5,111 bases of DNA from Desulfotomaculum sp. (GTDB lineage Bacteria; Bacillota; Desulfotomaculia; Desulfotomaculales; Nap2-2B). The translations under genes were made by a program, and so were the position numbers. Shown in pieces: positions 1 to 5,111 of this stretch. The number at the start of each line of letters is the position of its first letter. Position 1 is the stretch's first letter. The stretch lies in NCBI GenBank assembly GCA_003445555.1, contig DMDI01000166.1, forward strand, positions 1-5,111, read 5' to 3'. Below the pieces are notes generated by a model. The model was not told the origin of the DNA, did no database searches, and saw only the letters and a list, made by a program, of their open reading frames with translations.

Positions 1-570
1 TTCTTTTTTATTTAAAGAAGCGAGTAAGTTGTGGTAAGCTTGCTGTTTATTTACCCCTAAACCCTCCCGGGCCGGAATAATCATAATTGTATCGTCATTT
101 AACACCTGAAAGGCAGCATCCTGAGGTAAAAAACCAACTTCTTTAGTAATCTTATCCATTATCTGGTATATCTTTTCCTTATTAAGGGTAATTACTAAAG
201 GTACCTGATGCCCTTTGCGCCAAACCTGAACAATATCCCGGACACGCCGGAAAAATGATCCGGTATGCCCTACCGCTAAAGCCTCTTCCATTATCGCCGC
301 TGCATCTAACCTAAAGTTTACCTGATTTAACGCCAAAGGCCAATTTTTGCCCTGGCAACGCAAGACAACAGATTTTGATTTTAGATCTTCTTCCAAACGA
401 AGAAGGACTTTTTGGCCCTCCTCTTTGTTTAGCCCGCCTAAAATTATTCCATCCACCTGTACCTTGGGAAGCACCCGGTCTTGAGTACTATAAACAAGAA
501 AAATTCCTAGGGCAAATAGACCGGTGACAACCAAAATTAAGACGAGGGCTGCTCTGGTGGCTAACTTCAC
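1..570 (-). CDS. VanW-family protein with N-terminal membrane anchor and putative peptidoglycan-binding domain (3' part missing)
   Basis: The visible 190 codons are the N-terminal part of an open frame that leaves the window at base 1 without a stop. The start is GTG at 570, preceded by AAGGAAG with 8 nt spacing. An in-frame TAG lies a short way upstream and no other start codon lies between. After a short basic tail (K2, R6), residues about 8-27 form one hydrophobic helix (LVLILVVTGLFALGIFLVY), a signal anchor that should place the rest outside the cell. Residues about 34-50 (LPKVQVDGIILGGLNKEE) match the segment that usually follows the anchor in VanW/YoaR-like proteins. Residues about 80-190 resemble the four-helix putative peptidoglycan-binding domain of that family, including the VGHTGSFFRR stretch. 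The VanW domain itself would lie beyond the edge. The biochemical role of the family is unknown; an envelope role is inferred. It follows a terminator, so it may not share the upstream operon. Confidence 0.8.
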   Translation of the reverse strand, partial: MKLATRAALVLILVVTGLFALGIFLVYSTQDRVLPKVQVDGIILGGLNKEEGQKVLLRLEEDLKSKSVVLRCQGKNWPLALNQVNFRLDAAAIMEEALAVGHTGSFFRRVRDIVQVWRKGHQVPLVITLNKEKIYQIMDKITKEVGFLPQDAAFQVLNDDTIMIIPAREGLGVNKQQAYHNLLASLNKKE

Positions 571-578
571 TTTATCTT

Positions 579-585
579 CTTCCTT
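579..585 (-). promoter_or_regulatory. Ribosome binding site of the VanW-family gene
   Basis: AAGGAAG lies 8 nt before GTG at 570. It fixes this GTG as the start, since there is no other start codon between it and the upstream in-frame stop. Confidence 0.7.
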
Positions 586-602
586 AAGATATTTTTCCTC
601 AA

Positions 603-640
603 GCTAAAAAAAGGGGGGTAAATTTACCCCTTTTTTTAGC
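603..640 (-). terminator. Strong intrinsic terminator after the DUF1292 gene, possibly bidirectional
   Basis: Read on the minus strand, a GCTAAAAAAAGGGG arm (640-627) and TAAATTTA (626-619) are followed by six C, seven T and AGC (618-603). The core GGGGTA/TACCCC stem closes on a short AATT loop, and the T7 tract follows at once, as in a Rho-independent terminator. The arms also pair through the A7/T7 tracts, with two extra C bulged, so the structure reads as a terminator in either direction. It begins 23 bp after the DUF1292 stop and ends 33 bp before the next start codon. Confidence 0.85.
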
Positions 641-664
641 TGTTTATTTAAGCTGTTTTAAGCT
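638..664. repeat. Short AGCTGTTT direct repeats beside the terminator
   Basis: AGCTGTTT occurs at 638-645 and 651-658, followed by a partial copy (AGCT) at 661-664. The first copy shares its AGC with the terminator arm. On the minus strand this is an A-rich AGCTTAAA/CAGCTTAAA tract. It may be simple sequence drift or part of the leader of the following gene; nothing more can be said from sequence alone. Confidence 0.35.
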
Positions 665-959
665 ATGAGTTTTCCTGGCTGAGCATTTCTTCCCAGGCAT
701 TGGCAACCTTTTCCCATTCTTCATCGTCTTCAATATCCGCTAAAATCTCTTTGCCATTTTCGTCAAAGACATACTTTAAAATTACCGCCTCTCCCTCATC
801 TCCTTCGTCCTCTTCGTCCTCGATACTCTCCTCCATTTCTTCCAGGGACAATAAAACAGCATATTTATTGCCCTCCACCGTCAATTCATCTACAATAAAA
901 AAGTCTTGTTCTTCTCCATCCTCGTCAATTAAGGTAATTGTATCTTCCCTCTCCAACAT
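663..959 (-). CDS. DUF1292 family small acidic protein (YrzB-like)
   Basis: This 98-residue protein has the hallmarks of the DUF1292 family: an N-terminal ITLIDEDGEE strand-turn, FFIVDELTVEGNKYAVLL, a glutamate/aspartate-rich linker at residues about 41-57 (EEMEESIEDEEDEGDEGEA), then AVILKYVFDENGKEILADI and a helical EDDEEWEKVANAWEE end. It is predicted to be cytosolic and very acidic, and its function is unknown. I chose ATG at 959 because AGAGGTG sits 6 nt before it. A GTG at 968 is in frame but is part of that Shine-Dalgarno sequence, so the longer 101-residue version is unlikely. About 98 residues fits the family's usual size. It follows ruvX, as in many Firmicutes, but a promoter in the 57-bp gap and a terminator just after it suggest it can also be transcribed alone. 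Confidence 0.9.
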   Translation of the reverse strand: MLEREDTITLIDEDGEEQDFFIVDELTVEGNKYAVLLSLEEMEESIEDEEDEGDEGEAVILKYVFDENGKEILADIEDDEEWEKVANAWEEMLSQENS

Positions 960-965
960 TTTTTT

Positions 966-972
966 CACCTCT
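966..972 (-). promoter_or_regulatory. Ribosome binding site that decides the DUF1292 start
   Basis: AGAGGTG, 6 nt before ATG at 959, closely matches the anti-Shine-Dalgarno complement. The alternative in-frame GTG at 968-966 is embedded in it and so has no ribosome binding site of its own. Confidence 0.8.
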
Positions 973-990
973 TTTTTACAAGTTATGCCT

Positions 991-1020
991 ATTCTAACTA
1001 AAGCACCGGGTCTGTGTCAA
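991..1020 (-). promoter_or_regulatory. Sigma-A-type promoter for the DUF1292 gene
   Basis: On the minus strand a perfect TTGACA (-35, 1020-1015) is followed after 18 nt by TAGAAT (-10, 996-991; one mismatch to TATAAT). The expected transcription start is near 984, giving a leader of about 25 nt that contains the ribosome binding site. The ruvX stop codon TGA (1019-1017) lies inside the -35 hexamer. The spacer is one base longer than the optimum. Confidence 0.7.
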
Positions 1021-1454
1021 GAAAAGTTTACCTCTTTATTCTTTAGGGCATCTAAATATCCTTGCAAAATGACCGCCGCAGCTATTTTATCAATTACCTG
1101 CTTTCGTTTTTTACGGGTGATATCCGCCTCCAGCAAAACCCTTTCGGCCGCTACCGTACTTAATCGCTCATCCCAAAGGTCAACAGGCAGCTTAAAGAGT
1201 TGGCGCAGCCTGGCCGCATAGGCTAGGGCCCTGTGTCCTTGCTCCCCCGTGGTACCATTCAGGTTTAGGGGTAACCCTATTACTATTTTTTCTACCTGGT
1301 GAGATTGGATAATTTCTTCCAATAATTTTATTTCCCGTTCTTTATTATTTTTATCTCTTTTAATTACCTTTATGCCCTGGGCCGTCCAACCAAAAGGATC
1401 ACTTAAGGCCACCCCAATGGTTTTTTCCCCCAAATCTAGAGCCATAATACGCAA
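1017..1454 (-). CDS. ruvX: RuvX/YqgF family putative pre-16S rRNA nuclease (Holliday junction resolvase-like)
   Basis: This 145-residue protein has the RNase H-like fold of the YqgF family. Bacterial members are implicated in 5'-end maturation of 16S rRNA; the family is also annotated as a putative Holliday junction resolvase. Visible motifs are MRIMALDLGEKTIGVALSD at the N-terminus with the metal-binding Asp7, IVIGLPLNLNGTTG at about 57-70, WDERLST at 94-100, and KRKQVIDKIAAAVILQGYLD at about 116-135 with the late Asp122. The length is normal and all expected acidic residues are present. The start is TTG at 1454, with AAGGGGTG 5 nt upstream. The in-frame ATG at 1445 would drop the conserved MRI strand start and sits 14 nt from the ribosome binding site. 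The gene begins 11 bp after the reductase, whose stop codon overlaps the ribosome binding site, so coupled translation is likely. Confidence 0.95.
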   Translation of the reverse strand: MRIMALDLGEKTIGVALSDPFGWTAQGIKVIKRDKNNKEREIKLLEEIIQSHQVEKIVIGLPLNLNGTTGEQGHRALAYAARLRQLFKLPVDLWDERLSTVAAERVLLEADITRKKRKQVIDKIAAAVILQGYLDALKNKEVNFS

Positions 1455-1459
1455 AAAAA

Positions 1460-1467
1460 CACCCCTT
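1460..1467 (-). promoter_or_regulatory. Ribosome binding site of ruvX, overlapping the reductase stop codon
   Basis: AAGGGGTG lies 5 nt before TTG at 1454. Its first two bases are the last two of the reductase TAA stop. The spacing supports the TTG start over the ATG at 1445. Confidence 0.75.
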
Positions 1468-2425
1468 AAATAATTTTAAGGCAAAATTCCGGACAAACAC
1501 CCCCGCAGAAGCCACATAAGCGGCAAAGAGATTCGTTTACCTTAACCCGTCCGTCAGCCACAAAAAGGGCCTCGGCGCGGCAGCGCTCTACACAGCGTCC
1601 GCAGCCGGTACACCAATTTTCAATATGCAAACGCCTTTTTTGCTTCCTCACCTGCTGCCTTAATTGTTTCAAGGTCTCCGCCGGTACTTTTTGCCGACTA
1701 AAAAAAGCTACATTATAGTCTACCTCGGCCTTTGCTTGCATCCCAACCGCGCAAGAAGCCAGTTCGGGAATACGCAATACAAAGCTCAAAGCTTCTTCGG
1801 GACGGGAAATTAAATGACCCCCACCCAAGGCTTTCATTCCGTAAAGTCCTTTATCAAAATGCGCGGCTTGTTTAATCGCCGCCAGCATGTCTTTTGACGT
1901 TCCGTCACTTATTCCTATTCCGTCTAAATTAATTAGACAATGAATAATATCAATTTCGGGGGTTAACGTGGCGGCACGTACCCCGGCTACCGTGTGGGTA
2001 GATATACCTAGCGCCCGGACTAAACCTGCCTCTTTTGCCTTAAGTAAATATTCCACGGCCGGCCAGTGTCCTTTTATAAGTGAAGCAGAATCCATTTCGT
2101 GGAGTAAAAAAACGTCAATATACTCACGTCCCAATTCCCGGCAGGCCTTTTTTACGCTGTCCTGCATATCCTGAGCAGTGTAGGCATAGGAACGGGTAGC
2201 AATAATTATTTCTTTTTTTAAGCCTTGACACGCTTGCTTGATATAAGGATAGGTGCCGTAAATTTCGGCCGTATCCAGAAAATTAACGCCTTTCTCTATA
2301 GCGTAACGGATTAACTTTGCTCCCTGGTTAATTGACAACCCAGCCTGCAGGGGTCCTATGGTAAGAGTCCCGAAACAAAGGCGGGATACCTTTATTCCGG
2401 TACCGCCTAATACCCCGCAAAACAA
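1466..2425 (-). CDS. Aldo/keto reductase with C-terminal 2[4Fe-4S] ferredoxin domain
   Basis: This 319-residue cytosolic protein joins an aldo/keto reductase barrel (about 1-260) to a ferredoxin domain (about 266-319). The N-terminal VLGGTGIKVSRLCFGTLTIG is typical of the superfamily. Of the catalytic tetrad I see Asp51 (NFLDTAEIYG), Tyr56 and His109 (FLLHE). The position normally held by Lys is Arg78 (IIIATRSY). Cofactor-side motifs include LGISTH at 139-144 and MKALGGGHLI at 197-206. The ferredoxin part has CTGCGRCVERC (Cys272, 275, 278, 282) and CRLCGFCGGVCP (Cys301, 304, 307, 311), enough for two [4Fe-4S] clusters; the first motif ends C-R instead of the usual C-P. The substrate is unknown. 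It sits between ireB and ruvX with 17- and 11-bp gaps, so it is probably co-transcribed. The start is TTG at 2425; an ATG at 2430 is out of frame. Confidence 0.92.
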   Translation of the reverse strand: MFCGVLGGTGIKVSRLCFGTLTIGPLQAGLSINQGAKLIRYAIEKGVNFLDTAEIYGTYPYIKQACQGLKKEIIIATRSYAYTAQDMQDSVKKACRELGREYIDVFLLHEMDSASLIKGHWPAVEYLLKAKEAGLVRALGISTHTVAGVRAATLTPEIDIIHCLINLDGIGISDGTSKDMLAAIKQAAHFDKGLYGMKALGGGHLISRPEEALSFVLRIPELASCAVGMQAKAEVDYNVAFFSRQKVPAETLKQLRQQVRKQKRRLHIENWCTGCGRCVERCRAEALFVADGRVKVNESLCRLCGFCGGVCPEFCLKII

Positions 2426-2435
2426 AACATTCTTA

Positions 2436-2441
2436 CCCCTT
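2436..2441 (-). promoter_or_regulatory. Ribosome binding site before the reductase, with two competing starts
   Basis: AAGGGG lies 10 nt before the in-frame TTG at 2425 and only 5 nt before an out-of-frame ATG at 2430. That ATG opens a 7-codon frame ending at TAG (2409-2407). The second of two tandem ireB stop codons (TAA TAA) overlaps the start of this site. Confidence 0.6.
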
Positions 2442-2442
2442 A

Positions 2443-2700
2443 TTATCTTTCCAGATAATTTTTTAATAATTCTTCCAAAAGCTCATCCCGCTCAAAGCTT
2501 TTAATTAAACTTCTTGCGTTGTTATAACTGGTAATATAAGCCGGATCCCCGGACAATAAATAACCCACCAACTGATTAATCGGGTGGTAGCCCTTTTCCT
2601 TTAAAGCGGTGTACACTTTTAAAAGTACGGCGCGTTTTTGATTGACCTCTTCGGTTTGAACTTTAAAAATAATGGTTTGCTCAAAATTATCCTGTCCCAA
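2443..2700 (-). CDS. ireB: IreB/ReoM family regulatory phosphoprotein (UPF0297, YrzL)
   Basis: This 85-residue protein carries the family signature [20 protein letters not shown] at about 37-56, then [27 protein letters not shown], close to Bacillus YrzL, Enterococcus IreB and Listeria ReoM. Family members are cytosolic targets of PASTA-domain Ser/Thr kinases; ReoM controls ClpCP-dependent turnover of MurA and hence peptidoglycan synthesis. Thr9 in FEQTIIF aligns with the phosphorylated Thr7 of ReoM/IreB. There is no Thr at the place of the second IreB site (Thr4). The start is TTG at 2700, the only plausible one, with AAGGTGG and GAGG upstream. The gene ends with tandem TAA TAA stops. It lies 50 bp after alaS, the usual order in Firmicutes, and no promoter is evident in that gap, so co-transcription with alaS is likely. 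Confidence 0.95.
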   Translation of the reverse strand: MGQDNFEQTIIFKVQTEEVNQKRAVLLKVYTALKEKGYHPINQLVGYLLSGDPAYITSYNNARSLIKSFERDELLEELLKNYLER

Positions 2701-2704
2701 ATTA

Positions 2705-2717
2705 CCTCGCCACCTTT
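2705..2717 (-). promoter_or_regulatory. Ribosome binding site(s) of ireB
   Basis: Two overlapping candidates precede TTG at 2700: AAAGGTGG (2717-2710), 9 nt away, and GAGG (2708-2705), 4 nt away. Together they support a TTG start for a protein that has no other Met or start codon near its N-terminus. Confidence 0.6.
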
Positions 2718-2750
2718 TTATGGACGCTGACTAATTGTTTTTGGTCTTCA

Positions 2751-5111
2751 TTATTCATGGGCCAGCAACTGCTTTTTTATTATGCAGGAAGCTTTGTCTA
2801 AAGCTTCCTGCAGCCGCGCGGCCTCCTTTCCTCCTGCCTGAGCCATTTCAGAACGGCCGCCGCCGCCGCCGCCAACAATAGGCGCTACTTCCTTAACCAG
2901 CTTGCCGGCGTGAAGCCCCCGTTTAGTCAAATCATTAGTTACGGCCGCTACTAAATTTACGCGACCGGAAATAGCGCTTCCCAAAAGAATAACCCCTGGC
3001 TTCAGGTGTTCCCGAAGTAAATCCACCATTGACCGCAAGCTGTCCATATCTTGAGCCGGGGCTTGGGCGGTTAAAATTTTTACCCCATTTAAATCCGTTA
3101 CCTGTTCCAAAAGAGTTTGGGTCTCATAACGGCGTGCGGTGGCTCTTAGCTTTGTATTTTCACGTTCCAAGTCCCTTATTTCCTTGACCAGGTTAGCCAG
3201 ACGCTCAAGTATTTCTTCCGGGGCAACTTTAAGCAAACGGCCGGCTTGTGTCATTAATTCTTCCTGCGTTTTAAAATAACGCCAGGCCTCACTTCCGGTA
3301 ACGGCTTCTATTCGCCTTAAACCTGCCCCAATACTGCTTTCACCGGTTATTTTAAAAATATTGACTTCCCCGGTAGACTTAAGGTGGGTGCCCCCGCAAA
3401 GCTCTATACTAAAGGAGCTTATTTTTACCACTCGCACCTTTTCACCGTATTTTTCGCCGAATAAAGCGGTGGCTCCCATATTTTGAGCATCCGCTAAAGA
3501 AGTTTGGAAGTTTTCTACCGGTATATTATCCCATACTACCCGGTTAACCGTTTCTTCAATTTGCCGCAATTGTTCCGGGGTTAGCGCGGCATGATGAGTA
3601 AAATCAAAACGTAACCGCCCGGGTTCCACCAGAGAACCGGCCTGCTGCACATGATTACCTAATAATTTTTTTAAAGCCCCTTGGAGTATATGGGTAGCGG
3701 AATGGTTACGGCTGACATTTTGGCGGCGCCCGGCATCTACTTCTATGGTGACTGGAAGATTTTCGGCTAAATTTCCCCTTTTTATTTTACCCGTATGGAC
3801 GTATAACCCTTCCAACGGTCTGGTAACGTTTAGCACTTCTACCATCAGGTTTTCCGCCGTAATTAAGGCTAGGTCGGCTACCTGCCCACCCGCCTCAGCA
3901 TAACAAGGAGTAAAGCTTAAAATAACTTCTACCTCTTCTCCTTCCAGCGCTTCTCTAACCAGCCGGTCATCCTTAATTATAGCCAAGACGCATGCCTGTC
4001 CAACTAACTGGTCATAGCCTACAAAGTCAGTTTCCCCGTAGCGCTCCCGCACGGTTTTATACAAAGCTTCCTTAGCCGGTAAATAATCTGTCTTTGACCT
4101 GGCCTCCCGGGCCCTTTGCCGCTGTTTCTCCATGGCCAGTTTAAAACCTTCTTCATCAACCGTTAGATTTTCCTCCGAGGCCATTTCAATGGTCAGCTCT
4201 AAAGGAAAGCCATAAGTATCGTAAAGCCGGAAAGCATCTTCGCCCGAAATAATTCTATGTTTGGCGCGGCGAACATCTTCAATTATCCGGTTTAAAATGT
4301 CCATTCCTGAAGCCAGCGTTTCACTAAAACGTTCTTGCTCTGTTTTTATTACCCGTAAGATTTGTTTTTTATTAGCCGCCAGTTCCGGATAGGTCTCCGC
4401 CATTTGCCCGATGACCACTTCCGCCACTTGGTCCAAAAATGGTCCGGTTAAATTTAATTTCCGCCCAAAAGTGAGCGCCCGCCGCAACAAACGTCTTAAA
4501 ACATAACCTCTGCCTTCGTTAGAAGGAGCAGCCCCGTCCGCCAGGGCAAAGGTTATGGCCCGGCAGTGGTCGGCAATTATTTTTAACGCCCGGTCGCTTT
4601 GGGCCTGCGCACCGTATTTCACCCCGCTTAGTTTTTGCGCAAAGTCAAAAATTTCCCGGAATAAATCGGTACTGTAACTGCTGTCCACTCCCTGCTTGAC
4701 CTGGGCTACCCGTTCAAGGCCCATCCCGGTATCTATTCCTTTTACTTGCAAAGGATGGTAATTATTTTCTTCGTCACGGTAGTACTGAATAAACCCCAGA
4801 TTCCAGATCTCTAAAAAACGGTCGCACTCGCAACCTCCCTGACAGTGCTTTTCACCGCAACCATGATCCTCGCCTAAGTCAACATATATTTCCGAACAAG
4901 GGCCGCAGGGCCCGGTACCAATTTCCCAAAAATTATTTTCTTTTCCCAAACGGATAATACGCGCGGCGGGAACTCCAACTTCCCGGCGCCAAAGAGTAAA
5001 GGCTTCCTCATCATCCTGATAAATACTGATCCATAATTTATCTACCGGAATAACCAATTCTTTGGTAACAAATTCCCACGCCCAAACAATAGCTTCTTTT
5101 TTAAAATAATC
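2751..5111 (-). CDS. alaS: Alanyl-tRNA synthetase (5' end missing)
   Basis: The visible 786 residues are the bulk of a class II alanyl-tRNA synthetase, which charges tRNA-Ala in the cytosol. The frame is open to the right edge, where it begins DYFKKEAIVWAWEF, a stretch near residue 100 in E. coli AlaRS. About 100 N-terminal residues are therefore outside the window and the full length is normal. In visible numbering: a Cys-rich GPCGPCSEIYVDLG...CGEKHCQGGCECDRFLEIWN region at about 67-104; motif 3 GMGLER at 129-134; the anticodon/tRNA-recognition helical part around 170-330; the editing domain with NHSATH (HxxxH, 470-474) and CGGTH (572-576), which supply the zinc ligands for hydrolysing mischarged Ser/Gly; a coiled-coil stretch at about 630-665; and a C-Ala domain with GGGGGGR and MAQAGG near 747-761. 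All key residues look intact. TTG at 5057 is internal, not the start. A perfect inverted repeat lies near its 3' end. Confidence 0.98.
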   Translation of the reverse strand, partial: DYFKKEAIVWAWEFVTKELVIPVDKLWISIYQDDEEAFTLWRREVGVPAARIIRLGKENNFWEIGTGPCGPCSEIYVDLGEDHGCGEKHCQGGCECDRFLEIWNLGFIQYYRDEENNYHPLQVKGIDTGMGLERVAQVKQGVDSSYSTDLFREIFDFAQKLSGVKYGAQAQSDRALKIIADHCRAITFALADGAAPSNEGRGYVLRRLLRRALTFGRKLNLTGPFLDQVAEVVIGQMAETYPELAANKKQILRVIKTEQERFSETLASGMDILNRIIEDVRRAKHRIISGEDAFRLYDTYGFPLELTIEMASEENLTVDEEGFKLAMEKQRQRAREARSKTDYLPAKEALYKTVRERYGETDFVGYDQLVGQACVLAIIKDDRLVREALEGEEVEVILSFTPCYAEAGGQVADLALITAENLMVEVLNVTRPLEGLYVHTGKIKRGNLAENLPVTIEVDAGRRQNVSRNHSATHILQGALKKLLGNHVQQAGSLVEPGRLRFDFTHHAALTPEQLRQIEETVNRVVWDNIPVENFQTSLADAQNMGATALFGEKYGEKVRVVKISSFSIELCGGTHLKSTGEVNIFKITGESSIGAGLRRIEAVTGSEAWRYFKTQEELMTQAGRLLKVAPEEILERLANLVKEIRDLERENTKLRATARRYETQTLLEQVTDLNGVKILTAQAPAQDMDSLRSMVDLLREHLKPGVILLGSAISGRVNLVAAVTNDLTKRGLHAGKLVKEVAPIVGGGGGGRSEMAQAGGKEAARLQEALDKASCIIKKQLLAHE
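2783..2812 (-). repeat. Perfect 13-bp inverted repeat with 4-nt loop inside the 3' end of alaS
   Basis: Arms TGCAGGAAGCTTT (2783-2795) and AAAGCTTCCTGCA (2800-2812) are exact reverse complements around GTCT (AGAC in the mRNA). It lies in codons for QEALDKASC, 30 nt before the alaS stop codon. On the minus strand it is followed by TAATAAAAAAG, not a T-tract, so it is not an intrinsic terminator in the direction of transcription. Confidence 0.85.
2856..2873 (-). repeat. Six tandem GGC glycine codons in the alaS C-Ala domain
   Basis: Six identical GGC codons encode the Gly run of VGGGGGGRSEM. The loop is conserved and glycine-rich in AlaRS (GGKGGGR in E. coli), so the run is functional sequence that happens to be a perfect trinucleotide repeat. 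Confidence 0.8.

Noticed and set aside
960..968. GTG at 968 as start of the DUF1292 gene
   Set aside because: The GTG is part of the AGAGGTG ribosome binding site that serves ATG at 959 with 6-nt spacing.
700..1221. Plus-strand open frame of 173 codons rich in serine
   Set aside because: It is the complement of the Glu/Asp-rich DUF1292 gene and part of ruvX. The poly-Ser runs are antisense of GAA/GAG/GAT codons, and both real genes are well supported on the minus strand.
1968..2174. Plus-strand open frame of 68 codons
   Set aside because: It lies wholly antisense to the aldo/keto reductase and has no recognisable domain and no independent support.
2333..2362. TTGACA on the plus strand inside the reductase gene
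   Set aside because: At the right distance downstream there is only a poor -10 match, and no plus-strand gene follows, so it is a chance hexamer.
2701..2750. Promoter in the alaS-ireB gap
   Set aside because: Apart from the ireB ribosome binding site I find no -35/-10 pair with acceptable spacing in these 50 bp.
2783..2812. The alaS inverted repeat as an intrinsic terminator
   Set aside because: On the minus strand it is followed by TAATAAAAAAG rather than a T-tract and it lies inside the coding region. On the plus strand the T-tract precedes the hairpin and no plus-strand gene ends there.
5055..5057. TTG at 5057 as the start of alaS
   Set aside because: The reading frame continues upstream to the window edge with typical AlaRS sequence (DYFKKEAIVWAWEF), so this codon is internal.

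Overview
The window looks like chromosomal DNA from an anaerobic, low-to-mid G+C Firmicute of the class Clostridia, perhaps a Peptococcaceae-like lineage. This rests on the gene order alaS - ireB - (aldo/keto reductase) - ruvX - DUF1292, which is a conserved Firmicute neighbourhood, on strong AGGGG/GAGG-type ribosome binding sites, on frequent TTG/GTG starts, and on a ferredoxin-bearing reductase typical of anaerobes. Base composition is roughly 40-50% G+C by eye (not counted). The genus call is inference only.

Every gene is on the minus strand, so transcription runs from high to low coordinates. From right to left: alaS (alanyl-tRNA synthetase, 5' end beyond the right edge), ireB (ReoM/IreB-type regulatory phosphoprotein), an aldo/keto reductase with a C-terminal two-[4Fe-4S] ferredoxin domain, ruvX (YqgF-type RNase H-fold nuclease), a small acidic DUF1292 protein, and the N-terminal part of a membrane-anchored VanW-family protein that runs off the left edge. 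Gaps are 50, 17, 11, 57 and 92 bp, so the first four genes probably form one operon. No gene-free stretch exceeds 100 bp.

The DUF1292 gene has its own well-formed sigma-A-type promoter, whose -35 box contains the ruvX stop codon. It is followed by a strong intrinsic terminator. The VanW-family gene starts only 33 bp after that terminator, so it depends on readthrough or on a promoter buried in or before the hairpin.

Functionally this is mostly housekeeping: translation (AlaRS), cell-wall signalling (IreB), RNA/DNA processing (RuvX) and envelope (VanW-family). The reductase is the accessory gene in the set. I see no mobile element, CRISPR array, RNA gene or obviously new system. The best second-look items are a perfect 13-bp inverted repeat inside the 3' end of alaS, the Lys-to-Arg change at the reductase catalytic position, and the terminator/leader arrangement before the VanW-family gene.
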